Shown here: in pieces, positions 24,194 to 36,600 of the stretch
Numbering within the stretch: position 1 is the stretch's first letter
Layout of the letters: each line of letters starts with the position of its first letter
From: Aphrocallistes beatrix
Taxonomy: Eukaryota > Porifera > Hexactinellida > Sceptrulophora > Aphrocallistidae
Assembly (NCBI GenBank): GCA_963281255.1
Contig: OY725505.1
Span: forward strand, 186,001 to 250,000
Direction: 5' to 3'
DNA: 64,000 nucleotides
The notes under the pieces: generated by a model
The model's database searches: none
What the model saw: only the letters and a program-made list of their open reading frames with translations
What the model was told of the DNA's origin: nothing
Position numbers and translations under genes: made by a program

Positions 24194-24350
24194 TACAGTC
24201 AACTCCGCTTAATCGGGACAAATCTCCAGGAACGAAATGGTTTCCATACATAGAAGCTAATACTAAATTTCATCAGTGAATTGGGAACTCCGCTTAATCG
24301 GGACAAAATATCCGGGACCAAAGTGTCCCGATTAAGCGGAGTCGCCTGTA
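24194..24350 (+). mobile_element. MITE family A, subfamily 2
   Basis: 157 bp with ends TACAGTCAACTCCGCTTAAT and ATTAAGCGGAGTCGCCTGTA. The interior differs from subfamily 1 (GGGACAAATCTCCAGGAACG; ATACATAGAAGCTAATACTA). Confidence 0.88.
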
Positions 24351-25263
24351 TTTTTGATCCTGATAATCCTGAATTTTTTAATCTGATCAAAATACGGTTT
24401 TCAATAAATGTAATAAAAGTGATCTGATAAACAGAAAGAAGCAATAACTTGGTAGATACCATTATCTTACGAATTTAAAAAAATAGCAGAGAAACGCTCT
24501 TAACATCGATCCCATAAATGTTCATACCCTTAAACCGATAAATGATATTACGGAGAATATTAGGAATTTTCGCAGAGGACATTCCGCGGTCTTAGATAAT
24601 TTCGTGTGAATACCCTCTCCTTGGAAGGAAAAGGTGCGAAATTTCGATGGAATTTTTATTTGAGTAAAGTGAATCATATCTAGTACAGTCCCTATGTGGA
24701 TATTTTCGATTCAAAAACGGTTTAGAAAAAAAGTAATGACCTAAAAGTTGGATTTAATACTTCTTCGGATGAAACATCAAGTTCATAGTGCAATTATATA
24801 CGACAATTTCTAGAATTCGCTAACAATGATTAGAACTTGAGTTAGGTTAAAAACCAAATAAGTGCGAAGTGCTACAATCACAAGTGAGCCAATTTTTAGT
24901 TTGAATTACAACGAAACCGTAAAAAAAATGTAATTCAATTCTTCCAAATACTCTACTTAAAACTAGCTTCGACTTCGATCATGAAACGAATTAACCGTTA
25001 AGAATTTTCATAAGATTTCCAGACAAATGATTTTAGAATTCATAAAATTATTTAATGTAATACAAACATACGTAACATTGTAAGTGAAACGCCAAAAAAT
25101 AATAATAATAATAACAAAAAGTGGTAATAGTAAGTAGTAAAACAAATTAATAAGTGAAAAACTTGGACAAAAACTCTTTAAATACTCTTTCTCTCCCTCA
25201 CTCTCTAACCATCTATTTGCATATTAATAGAAGTCAATTAGACTTGGAAATTATCTAAGCAAT
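24351..25263. other. gene-free spacer between FERM gene 3' end and RING1-like gene
   Basis: AT-rich, no convincing ORF or repeat. Probably includes the 3' UTR of the FERM gene. Confidence 0.45.
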
Positions 25264-28200
25264 TTATACCCAATGTGTGATAGAGCTTTCACTAGCTGGC
25301 TGTAATCGGATAGTCTGGGGTTGCCGATTACAATTTTGGATTGGAGGAATGTAGCGATAGGATTTTTGGCCATTATTATTATTGGATGAAAAGACAGTAT
25401 TGCCTTGTTTGTGCGAGGGATTATAATTCATGCTGTATTGGTTATTCTGTATCAAATTCGATCCGTTTGGGTAGGATAAACTCGGCGATGGAGTCTTCCT
25501 AAATGCGGTTGGAGTTGTTGAGGAGTTTTCGCGATATCCCATTGTTTTTGGCTGTGAATTTGGGTAGGGATTTTGTGCAAAATTTTGAGGTGGATAAGTT
25601 TGTTTGGGGAGGGAGTTAGTCGGATAGAATGGAGTGTTATACAAATTTGTTCCGTTTTGTTGATACATACTTGTAGGTACACTCCTATTCTGTTGATTGT
25701 AACTCATTTGGATGTTAGGTTTGGGAGGAAGACTTTGTACAGGATTTGGCATGTCAAAAGTTGTATTTAAATTATTTTTATCTACAGTAAAACTTGGCAT
25801 ACTTTTCTGCTGTAATTCTAAAGTCTTAGTTAAACTCTGTTGCTTATAAAGCGCCATTTGCTCAACTAAGGGAGCAGGAGTGTTAGATCTTTTCCTTTCT
25901 AGCCCAACAAAACTGTTCTCCTTAGGCGCTGAGCTAAGTTCAAGGGGTGTATCTACACTTTTCGACTTTCCCAGTCCTTTGGGATTGATTGTTTTCGGAT
26001 TAGGGTCAGATAATACGAGTCCTTGCGTGGTATAGGAGTGCGTAGCTCGTGTGGGATGTTGGTTTTTGTGTATCGGGCTGGTATTGAAGGTAGGGGGAGT
26101 AGGAGGGGGGGTGTCATCTATGTCAGGGGTAAAGCGAGACTTTTTACGCATTTCTGTAATGTCTAAGTTGTGGTATTGATGCTGTTGTTCTCTGGAAAGT
26201 TTGTTTCTAGATAAAAATTAGTTTTTTTAATCAATACTGGTGAAAGTGATTCAGTAATGTTTTCGATTTTCGAAAGTTTCGAAAAGGCATCAAAAACTAT
26301 TTTTTAAAATTTCGAGCTCTTAGATATATAAAAAAAGAAAAATTTTAGATTGTTAAGAGGGCATTTGCATACTTGCCAACCTCTGCAAAGAACAAAGCTG
26401 GACGTAAGTAGTAATTTAGCGGAATAGAGTATATTCATATTAGTCCAATACACTGAAAAGCGGGACAATTGCACTTTTGGAACGTTTTTGCGGGGCATTA
26501 CTATCAACATATGTCCGAAAAACCGGGACGTCCCGCCAAAAACGGGACAGTTGGCAAGTATGTATCTGGAAAATCTTAATTCTAAATATACCTTGTCTCC
26601 AATTCATGCGTTATATCTTCCAGAAGATTAAGCTTCGCCTTTTCTCTCTGTTCATTCTCGCTTGCGATCAACTGTGAAGATCTTTCCACTGATTCTTGTG
26701 GTTTAGATGTCTGTGAGTTAGAATTGGCGTCATTGGTTATTACAAGATTTGGTGCATTTTCTAGTTCGTTTGGAGGTACTTGAGTTAGGTTATAGCGCTT
26801 TTTTGGTTTTATAGGTGGAGGACGCTGAGGTTTATCTAAACAAATATAATCGATCAAAGCCAGTAGGATTCTTATCAAGAGATTATCTAGGAGTGAGACA
26901 CTCCTTTAGGACTATGATTTTAACCCTGAAAGTGTTTAGGAGCGTGAAAATTTCGAATATTACGCAATTTACCTTAAGTTATAATGTTATTTATAGATTT
27001 AGGCGTATGAAAATGTATGAGTTTGAGACTAGGAGCGTATCTCTGCAGGGTAAATGTAAAATCTCCTGTTTCTTAGAGTATTCGATACATTTTTTGCCTA
27101 AACTTAAATATACAAAAGTGACTTTTCAAAAACTCTGATGTGTGTAGGTTTTCAAATAACGCCCCACAAAGAGGGTTTTAAAAAAGCTTGTTACCCCTTA
27201 AAACAATGGACCCAACCGGGGGTGAATGGATCCTTATGGACCCACGAAAAATATCAGGTTCCAAAGGTCCAAAGGGTCTGAAATTTACGGGGGTAGTAAA
27301 GTGTGACAGCTTTATCATTGTTGTATTACAAGATGGTCAAAAGACATAGGGAGTGGTGTCTAAAATCAGAGAGTTTCGCGTTACGTAACGTTTTAACGTC
27401 CTTTGCGGTTAATGGGAGAGGGTACACAGGATGTAGAAACATTGGTACAGGGGTCCACTGCCAAAAATGTTGAAAACCGCTGTCTTAAAATAATCGCTCA
27501 TAGCACTTAGTCAATAAGCTTGCAAGGTGGAATTAGTTAGATCTACCAATTTTAACTTTCTCCAATTTCTGCTTAATCTCGTCTAGCAGTAGAATCTGCT
27601 TGCTGCCATCTCTTGATTCGGAGGTAGAGAGGTCAGAGTTGGAATAATTATGGTTGCTTTCGGGCTGACAAAAACTGGAAATTCTCTTTGGTGGTGGAGG
27701 TGGGGGTGGTAATGGTGGACGGATTGAATCTAGAAATAAAGTCCCTTCAATATGCAGCAGCTTATAACATCTTCTAAGGGTATGGTGGAAATAGTTCGCA
27801 AGGTTCCCATACATAGAAAATAATACTAAATTTCATCGGTTAATTGGGAACTGCTTAATCGGGACAAAATATCTGGAACCAAAGTGTCCCGATTAAGCGG
27901 AATCACCTGTATCTACAAAAGTTTGGACTCAGAATCCCACGTTTCGAGGGCAATATTTCATACTTGTAAATGCCAACTTGATTATGATAAAAGCGGGACG
28001 CGGCGTTGAATTTCGCGGGACATGGCGGGACGCATTTGAAAAGTATTATACACGGAATCCAAAAAAGCGGGACACTCGTGAAAATTAGCTCAATAAAGGA
28101 GTGAAAAAAAGGAGACGTTCCTCCGTCAAAAACAGAACGGTTGCATCTGTATGAAATATTTACTTCCTAGGAACTTACCAATTTTCGTCTCTGTAGTCTG

Positions 28201-31200
28201 GTTATTGGCAGTATAGGAAAACAGATACTGTTCAATCATGTTCTGTTTGTTCGTGTTCAAACCTTGGAGCATTGTATCTGAATAAGTTTGCTTTATTTGA
28301 CCAGAATTCGCGAAATCTTCAGGTGGATCTAACATGAGAGAGAATCCTAAAAAAAAGTCATTTTGAAATTTATAAGCCTTTATATTGTTATAAAATGTCA
28401 AAATAATCTTTAAACAGAAGAATTCCGTATAACTTTAAGGAAAAAATCGCGTTTTTTATTAATTTGGGCTAGAAAATGACACCTTTTTTAACCGTTATAC
28501 CACTTCTAAACACAAACTCACTTTGTTCATTCGACTCGTTATAATGCAATGGACCCTTCTTCACAATACTATAATCCCCATTCGTATCTGGTGTAAGAAT
28601 ATCATCTGACTTGTCCTTAGTGAATTTCCGTACTTCGATAGGAGATTCATGTGAGAGAAACCGCGATATTTGCAGTGTAGTGTATCTAGGCGACGGAGGT
28701 GTGGCAGAGGAAGAACGGGTCTCATTGGAATGCGAGTCTGTTGAGTCAAACGAACCGATTTGTTTAGTTTTATAAAACGGCGTTGAAGCTGGTCGCTTGA
28801 CTTCTTCTTCGCATTCTTTTATCGGAGTTTTCCCGCTCGAAACAACCGCTTTTGGTGAGACACTCCTCCTTCCACCAACGACACCATTGCTAGGAGTGAA
28901 GGTGTGAGATTTCGGTGGAATGTCTGGTGGCAAGGAAGTGTTTATGGTTCTGAAAGGAAGCTGAGTTTCTGAGGCAATAGCGGCTAAACTTGGGAGATCT
29001 GGGTGGTCTCTGCGATCGCCGTAACCTCCTTTGAGATGAGAAATAGTATAAATATATGCTAATTCAGGTCATTTTCCGTATCCACAGTCCAGATAAGACT
29101 GGGAGAGATCATAACTTGAAATTTACATTTTTCCATATACAGGTAACTCCGTTTAATCGGGACACTTTTGTTCCGGATAATTTGAGTTTCGAATTAACCG
29201 ATGAAATTTAGTATTAGCTTCTATGAATGGGAACCATTCCGTTCCTGGAGACTTGTTCCGATTAAGCGGAGTTGACTGTATGACTAACCCAAAATGACGA
29301 ACCAGAAATGAGTTAGCAAACTCCTTAGTATTCTGGTCCTGCCAAAAGTGACCCGATTAAGCGGTTGTCCCGATTAAGCAGAGTAGACTGTAGTAATTAA
29401 TCATTCTCACCTATCGATTTGCTTTTCAGAAAAACTCCTTCAACATCCGCGTTCACACTCACACTCCTAACAGCACTTGTATCTTCATGATTCCCATTCG
29501 AGCACAGTCCAGGAGTGGTAACTCTGAATCCAGGCGGTTGGATGATCTGAGAAGTTGTGTACGTTTCTTGGTCACGTTTCATGAAGCGAGTGCTGTAACG
29601 GAATTTGGCTAGCATTCGACTCGCATCTCGAGATTCCCTGTGCAGAATGGATACAGAGATAAATCAGAAACATATAAATAGGAAGAATTATGTTTGAAAT
29701 CAGAGGCGATTCAAGGAATTTAGAAAATCTGGAGCCATGCAAAAGATGCAAATTCGGGAGACTTTCTATCCTTTTAGCTTAGGTCATGAAATCTGAGACC
29801 ACAAAATCGAACCGTCCCTGAAATCTTATATCTAACAAGGTTAATTTTTCAGGGTTAAAAAACTTTGGATTTTGTCTCAAGCCTTCATCAAGGCTTTTCA
29901 AAATAAAAACAGCCTTGAATAAGTATTGTCGGTCGAAAAAATTAGAAAACCTGCACATAGATGCCAACTGTCCAGTTTTTGGCGGGACGTCCCGATCTTT
30001 TCATTCTTCTATTGAGCTAATTTTCACTTGTTTTTACATGAAATTTCCCCATTATGTCCCGCTTTTTTTACTTCTTTATAATACTTTTTTATTGCGTCCC
30101 GCCATGTCCCGCGAAATTCATCGCTGCGGTTTTTATCACGGCTCAAGTTGGCATGTATGTCTGTATCAAAACCCACCTGACATTAAGCCTCATTCTGTAG
30201 AACTGTAAATAGTCCACTAAATTATCGTACAAAACTTCGCATAAAATCTTGGATTCCAATTCGAAAAAAATCGCCTTCTCCTCAATACCATCTGAACCGA
30301 GTTTACTCTTCACGACTAAACTGAGACGTTTTCGTTTCTGTGCAACTTTCAAAACTCGTCCCCAAGCGAAGAGCGCGATCATCTTCCAATCTTTGTATAT
30401 TTTGATGCCAGAGGGGGCAAGACCTAACTGAAGATTCTCTTTATTATGTCCGATAACTGGATAGGAATCTAGGCCATAGAATTCCAAGTTTAGAACCGTG
30501 TATCTATAAGAGATTGGAAATATATATATATACAGTCGACTCCGCTTAATCGGGTCACTGTTTAATCGGGCCACTTTTGGCAGGACCGGAATAGCTCTCA
30601 CACACATAGAAGCTAATATACATTATTTTCGGTTAATAGGGTTCTCCGCTTAATGGGGCAAAATGTCCTCTGACCGATGTGACCCTATTAAGCGGAGTCG
30701 ACTGTATATATCAGCGGTTTTCAACCTTTTTTGACTGTGGACCCCTTATAGAAATTTCCTATATTCTGTGGACCCCTCCTATTAACCGTAATACAAAATT
30801 TCGAATTCTGTGGACCCCCTGATATCTTCTGTGGATTACTAAGGGGTTCATGGACCCCAGGTTGGTAACCACTGATATATATATATATGTTACCGTTAAA
30901 ACGTCAAATCAGATATTTTGTAAGATTCCTGAAAAGGATTATCCATAATAACTGATGGAAAATGCCTTGTTTTTCCAGGCGCATAATAACAGAAATTTCT
31001 CAGGCATTTTACATAATAACTGATTTGACTTTTTAATGGTAACACATATATAAAGTATTTTCTATAGGAAATATCTTGGCAAAATGTACGTTGATGATTT
31101 AAGAGACTTTGTGTCTGAAAATCCATCAGAAATCTTTTGTAATTTATTATCTCTTTGAACTCTCATTTGCGTAATATCTTTTTTCAAACTTTTTAAAAGC

Positions 31201-32495
31201 GCTTTTTGCAAGTAGAAACAGATATTTTTGATGATTCACAGTGACATGAACACTGCACTGTAACATGAACTTACGTCAAGAAATGGAGTTCAGCATCTGA
31301 CTGCAACATTCCTTTCCTTTCCTTGTGATGCTCAGCCACAGCTCTCTCCAAATCGTTCGTCTGTCCAGGCATGAATAGGAATTTACTCGTGTAGCCTGGT
31401 ATATGTCTGGTAGAGTCGTAATCTCCTAGCTCTGACTGGACTGAGTAGGAGAATAGTCTCGCTGCATGATGCTGCAATGAAGTTAACATTAATGGGCATG
31501 CCTAGTTTACGGGACGGGACGGAATCCCGTCCCGGAAATTAGGTATCTTAACCCGTCCCGTCCTGGAAATTAGGTACCTTTTCTGTCCCGTCCCGGAAAT
31601 TAGGCATCTTAACCCGTCCCGTTCGGTACATGGAATTCGGTACATGGACAATTCGGTACATTACTATTCAGTATGGAGTAAACAGAACTTTATTTTTGAA
31701 ATGGCTTCTATTTTCAAAATACATGTTTATAGGAGTAATCACTAAAATAATTTGCTGAATATAGAACCGTACAGTATAGAATTACCTGAGAGCAAGGCAG
31801 TTTTCCTTCTAAGATATCTCTCCTAATGTGCAGGAAGAACAGATATCTCGTGAACTCTTCTCTGAGGCTAGAAGGCTCTGGAGTGAAGTATTTGACTTGG
31901 AGGTAGAAATTGCAAGGAGGAGAGCTATCTGAGTTGTGTAGGAATTTCTTTGAAATCTGATAGAGATGGTTTATGGAGAGAATGAAGTGAGAGAATGAAA
32001 ATGAGAAATTATTGATTAGAATTCACCAACAAAAAATCAATGCATTTTTAAACGTTTTAAGATAATTAAAATTTGTTTGATATACAAATAATTGGTATCT
32101 ATATTAGACAAATATCTTTTTAAATGAAAAAAATTGAAGAAAGAAATGAAGACACTTTTACTTGTAAAATAGTTTTAAATGGAGCAAACCTGTTTACGAA
32201 TCTTCCTAGCGGGATCTAGCCACACCTTCATTCCTTTAGAATTATCAAACTTCAAACCGAAATATTCCTTCTCTCTCAAATCTATCCTCCAAAACACGTA
32301 ATCCAACAGCTCTCTGCCAGTGGCTTTCTTAGGTATGAGGTGGTGGAAATCGCTATCATCTGGTAGGTATATATGGCATTTGAAGGTGTCACTTTTCGAG
32401 GTTTTCCTTCTCTTCCAACGGCCGGAACTTCGAGCTTGTGGCGGTGAGGAACCTGCACTCACGTCTACCGGAATGAAGCAGGTTTCCTGCGGCAT
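25264..32495 (-). CDS. FERM-domain scaffold protein with long proline-rich tail
   Basis: Ten exons: 32190-32495, 31786-31956, 31275-31471, 30177-30503, 29411-29637, 28522-29028, 28179-28346, 27547-27729, 26592-26835, 25264-26206 (3273 nt, 1090 aa, in frame). FERM F1: DTFKCHIYLPDDSDFHHLIP and EKEYFGLKFD. F2: EEFTRYLFFLHIRRDILEGK and QSELGDYD. F3: LNLEFYGLDSYP, LGLAPSGIKIYKDWKMIALF, WGRVLKV. The FERM-adjacent basic piece FRYSTRFMKRD follows. The F1/F2 wording resembles FRMD/EPB41L and PTPN14/21 proteins, but no phosphatase domain is present. The remaining ~650 aa are Ser/Pro/Asn-rich with RPPLPPPPPPPKR and QRPPPIKPKKR (SH3-type ligands) and a WH2-like ILLLDEIKQKLEKVKI between them. Probably links membrane proteins to actin. 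Family subgroup unresolved. The donor of exon 28522-29028 was chosen as GTGAGT; a GTATAA 21 bp downstream also keeps phase. Confidence 0.82.
26367..26563. repeat. inverted repeat with GCATACTTGCCAAC ends, copy 1
   Basis: Left GCATACTTGCCAACC, right complement (CAGTTGGCAAGTATGTA), interior CGGGACGTCCCGCC. Related copies at 27959-28145, 29955-30160 and 34947-35043 have the same CGGGAC/GTCCCG interior. Confidence 0.7.
26872..27062. repeat. dispersed repeat (CTAGGAGTGAGACACTCCTT), copy 1
   Basis: Shares CACTCCTTTAGGACTATGAT, AAAGTGTTTAGGAGCGTGAA and ATTTAGGCGTATGAAAATG with 50700-50885. Intronic in the FERM gene. Confidence 0.65.
27803..27911 (+). mobile_element. MITE family A subfamily 2, 5'-truncated
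   Basis: Retains CCCATACATAGAAAATAATA through GATTAAGCGGAATCACCTGTA. The left inverted repeat is missing. Intronic in the FERM gene. Confidence 0.8.
27959..28145. repeat. TTGCCAAC-type inverted repeat, copy 2
   Basis: TACTTGTAAATGCCAACTTG left end with AGCGGGACGCGGCGTTGAAT interior; right end degraded. Intronic in the FERM gene. Confidence 0.5.
29138..29280 (-). mobile_element. MITE family A subfamily 2
   Basis: 143 bp, ends TACAGGTAACTCCGTTTAAT and TTAAGCGGAGTTGACTGTA. The interior is the reverse of subfamily 2 (TTAGTATTAGCTTCTATGAA). Intronic in the FERM gene. Confidence 0.85.
29330..29392 (+). mobile_element. MITE family A, right-end fragment
   Basis: Only the right third (GGTCCTGCCAAAAGTGACCC to GCAGAGTAGACTGTA) remains, just upstream of a FERM-gene exon on the minus strand. 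Confidence 0.8.
29955..30160. repeat. TTGCCAAC-type inverted repeat, copy 3
   Basis: AGATGCCAACTGTCCAGTTT on the left, TCAAGTTGGCATGTATGT on the right, GGCGGGACGTCCCGATC inside. Ends about 16 bp before the splice donor of FERM exon 30177-30503. Confidence 0.65.
30531..30706 (-). mobile_element. MITE family A, copy in reverse orientation
   Basis: 176 bp, ends TACAGTCGACTCCGCTTAAT and GCGGAGTCGACTGTA, only about 28 bp upstream (in gene sense) of the F3 exon acceptor at 30503. Confidence 0.92.
30712..30883. repeat. inverted-repeat element (ATATCAGCGGTTTTCAACCT)
   Basis: The left end ATATCAGCGGTTTTCAACCT pairs with right AGGTTGGTAACCACTGATAT. Interior repeats of TGTGGACCCC. Fragments of the same repeat occur at 9889-9915, 11080-11150, 11738-11770 and 27440-27480. 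Confidence 0.7.
31496..31640. repeat. GGGACGGGACGGAATCCCGTCC repeat
   Basis: Tandem units of roughly CCCGTCCCGGAAATTAGGTA repeated about four times within FERM intron 31472-31785. A degenerate relative is in ANKRD39 intron 2. Confidence 0.7.
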
Positions 32496-33613
32496 TTCTT
32501 GACCGCGAATGATGAAATAAAATGCTTTTTTTTGTAAAAAGAAACAAACGTAAATAAAATTTCTCGAATTAAGGAATGAAAGTTGTGGCTATAATTTATT
32601 CTGGCATATCTTGGCTGGATGAAATTTCAAGTATTTATACTGTAGAGATGTGTACAATCGACATTTCAAGCTACGTAATGCAAGATGTGAAACACATCAC
32701 ATGACACAAGAAGTAACTCCATTCCAGAAATAAACATTAATTATTATGTAAGCCATATTATGTAATTGATGTGTAAGGAGTCTGGGAAGAAATTAATTAA
32801 ACATAAAGTACTAGAACACAATGGGAAGCATTAGAGTAAGTTCCATACGGGATAGTGTAAAAAACTATAAGAAAATTATTTGTGATTTTGATGGATATTA
32901 TCAAATTTTCAGGGCAGAACATGTGTGATACCTTAAAACACCTTTTAAAGTACAGTCGACTCCGCATAATAGGGTCACATCGGACAGAGGACATTTTGCC
33001 CGATTAAGCGGAGAACCCTATTAACCGAAAATATTTTGTATTAGCTTCTATGTGTGAGAACTATTTCAGTCCTGCCAAAAGTGGCTCGATTAAATAGTGA
33101 CACTATTAAGCGGAGTCGACTGTATTTCTTATTATTTCAGCAAAAATCAGTGCAAATTTTTTATGTATACAAAATTGATTTATACAATTTGAGATATAAG
33201 AAAAAACACACACAAAGTGGCACAATTGTGTCGGATCAAAAAAAGTATCTAGCAATTGATTTGACACTTTGGGCTAATTTCATTCATCTTATACCAGTGA
33301 TTTTCTTGCATTTAAAAAAGAGAGATCATTCTATAGTAAATGGTAATATTAATTAGGTGGACCATAATATCCATTATAATTGCGCTTGTGTGAAATAATC
33401 AATGAAAATGGATGAATAAAACAAAGAATAAAAATGTGGATGCTCCATACTAAAATCAAATAATTGAGAATTATATACGATAAGATAGCATCTGATTCAA
33501 ACTCATTCGCGAGTGAATCATCCTAAAACTAAAATCAAAAATTAGTCCGAAAGTGCGATAAATGTTCCCACCCACCCCTCACCCTCATGAAATATAATCA
33601 AGTTACCCATTGA
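32496..33613. other. spacer between RA/PDZ gene 3' end and FERM gene 5' end
   Basis: Promoter side of the FERM gene. Contains one family A MITE. No exon found that would join the two genes. Confidence 0.5.
32951..33124 (+). mobile_element. MITE family A copy
   Basis: 174 bp with ends TACAGTCGACTCCGCATAAT and AGCGGAGTCGACTGTA. Small internal deletion near the right arm. Confidence 0.92.
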
Positions 33614-36600
33614 TTATTTCCTGTTCCGTAGTAAATGTAGCTTCGCTTCTTGATCTGCGATTAATAACATTTTGTCTGTCAGTTCACTATCCAACTGTTC
33701 CAGAAGTTTTTCTTTATTCGCACACTCAATACACATTCCAAAGCTGTGTTGTGTTGTTGGGGTAGTGTCAGGAGATGAAGGTTCATTTAGAGAGCTGCGA
33801 AGTTTCGCGATTTCTCTATCTTTAACTTTACAATCAATACAAGTGGATGATTGAATTTGTTCCAACATGTCTTTATGCTTGAAGAAGTTATGCTTTTCAA
33901 CTTCGAATTCAGTTTGCAGGGCTTTGAAATCTTTCGTGAGTTTTTCATTTTGATGCCTGTAATCCGAGGCTTGATCAATCGCGAGTCTGAGCTTATCTTT
34001 TGCGGTTTTTAGTTTAACGTGAACTTCCTCGCAAAAATGCGAAATTTCGCTCCGAATAGATTCGAGAGCTTCAAATTCTAACGGAGTTTTCAATTGGAAT
34101 TTTCCTAAAAGGATAAAGAGATTTATGTATAAGTTTGTCTACAAATATTCAATTTACCAGTCTGGACAGAGTTAAATTCAATTAATCGAGATATTAAATT
34201 TAGCTGTTTTTGATCAAAAATACGGAGAAAGGCAATACAATCGACTCCGCTTATCGGTCAGAGGACATTTTGCCCCGATTAAGCGGATAACCCTATTTAC
34301 CGAAAAGATTTTGCATTAGCTTCTATGTGTGAGAACTATCCCGGTCCTGCCAAAAGTGGCCCGATTAAACAGTGACACTATTAAGCGGAGTCGACTGTAT
34401 TTAAGACCAGACATAATATGAATGCAATAAATAAAGAATATTTCACAAACCTGTTCGGCTAAGACCCTTAATAGCTGTAGACAGAGTTACAGATTCAGAG
34501 TCACAAGATTCTAACTGCTTCACGACAACATTATGTTCTCCAGTCAGCTTCTTTTCTAGCTGTTGCATCTCTGTGAGCTAAAAGGATATATGTCTGATAT
34601 TAATTTTCCATCAAATGCATACATACCAACCAATGAGACTGTATACATACCAACCAATGAGACTGTATATAGGTATGGTGGAAATAGTTCGCAAAAAAAC
34701 GGAAATAGTTCGACTTTCCAAAAAAGGAAATAGTTCACATAAAAACCACCATTAATCCTAATGATAAAAAGTCGAACTATTTCCTAAATCTGCATTTCGA
34801 ACCATTTCCGCATTACCATGTTTTGATCAGAAAATATGCAGAATTTTGATAATAAATGTGGAATTTCAATATTAATTAATACAAATTCCACAATTCTGAT
34901 CAAAATTCTACATATTTTCTGATCAAAATATACAGTATCTTTTTTACAATTCCACTTTTTGGAACGTTTCGCGGGACATTAGTATCAACATATGTCCGAA
35001 AAAGTGGGACGTCCCGCCGAAAACGGGACAGCTGGCAAGTATGTAGATAATAAATGGGGGTAAAACTGAATAATCTCCCTAGCTACTATTCGAGGGTATA
35101 TGGTATGTATCTTCACACTTTTAAATCTTAATTGAACAAACCTTTTGAGTCAATACTCCATTCTTTTGCTTCAGACGAGATAGAACCGGTTTCGAAGCTT
35201 TTAACACTCGATTCAACCTCTCAATTTCGTCCTCGCTATTATCGCTACTATTACTCATAAATCCATCCGCACTCATCGAGGTTTTCAATCTATTTTCGCG
35301 AGCTAACACCAGCCTAACCGGTCCAATACAACTGCGAATAACATTCGCTACGGTTGACTTATTCGAGTCTATAACCAGTCTATTATTGACTTCCACCAGG
35401 AGGTCTCCAGGTTGAATGCTGCCTTCTGTCTGAACCACACCGCCTTGTATCAATGTCTGCACGATTAGGAGACCAGATCCAACGTCCAAAAGACTCATAC
35501 CCAAGCCTAGACAATGATATGTCTGCATAAAATATGGTTTTATATCCCTTGAATTACCTGGAGTCATTCCTATTTATAGCAAATACCCCACACTTCTAAG
35601 GTTTCCCCGCCCAAAATGACTTAATCGGAAATGAGTTAGCAAAAATATATCTAAAATCTGGTCACGAGCGAGTTCACTATAGAGATGTTTGACGGTTTCT
35701 AAAATTTCTGATAAGAAAACTGAATTTTATCAGGTCTGCTTTTATACTAAGAAAGTGTATCAGTCAGGGTCGCTTATTGTGAACCACCAGGGGACCAAAA
35801 AATATGTTCATAATAGAAATACTTCATATTAAGTGAACTTGATTCAATACAAATCCTATCTAAAAAATGAAATTGGGATCAGGAGGTTAGTTCATAATAA
35901 ACGAATGTTCATATAAAGTGGGTTCATAATAAGCGACCCTGACTGTAGTATTATTCTATTACCTTGTCCAGTATTTGTAACCTCCACCGTATACACGTTA
36001 TAATCTCTGATAATACTGAACAAAGACAGACAATTATTCCTTCCGGACTGAGAATTCGACTGAGGATCGGATACATCGTTAGAGAGGTTGTAAAGAAGGG
36101 ACCCAGGAGCTCCAGGTGCGTAATGGAGACTTGGGGTCGTGCCGGTACTCGTGAGGCTAGTGTCACTGGGGTAGCTACCCCGTGACTCGTCTTCTTGGGG
36201 AAAAGAAACTGGAGCTGTGAGTTGAGGACTGCTGCTGACGCCTAAGGTAATAATGGAATCATTTTATATGTTCATAGAAAACTTCGTTTTAAACCCGGAA
36301 AAAACTTGAATTATGCTTACTCATTTCCGGTTTAAGCCATTTTTGGCGGGAAAGTACAAATGATCGGTTTTACCATAAATGGAATGGACAAATTCGGGTT
36401 GTTGATTAAAATCATAAATTTGCAGACGGAAAGGATGATGGATCAAATTTCCTTTGGCCTTTCGAGACATCTTGACGACTATAATTGATTCAGAAAGGTC
36501 AATTAAGATGCCAGACTTCTTGACTTTTTACAGCCAAAGTGTCTAGCATCCGTAATGCAATCTTAATAATAACACAGCATCGACATGCGTAATACTAACT

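Noticed and set aside
26815-27138. 107-aa plus-strand ORF
   Set aside because: It runs through a dispersed repeat in a FERM-gene intron.
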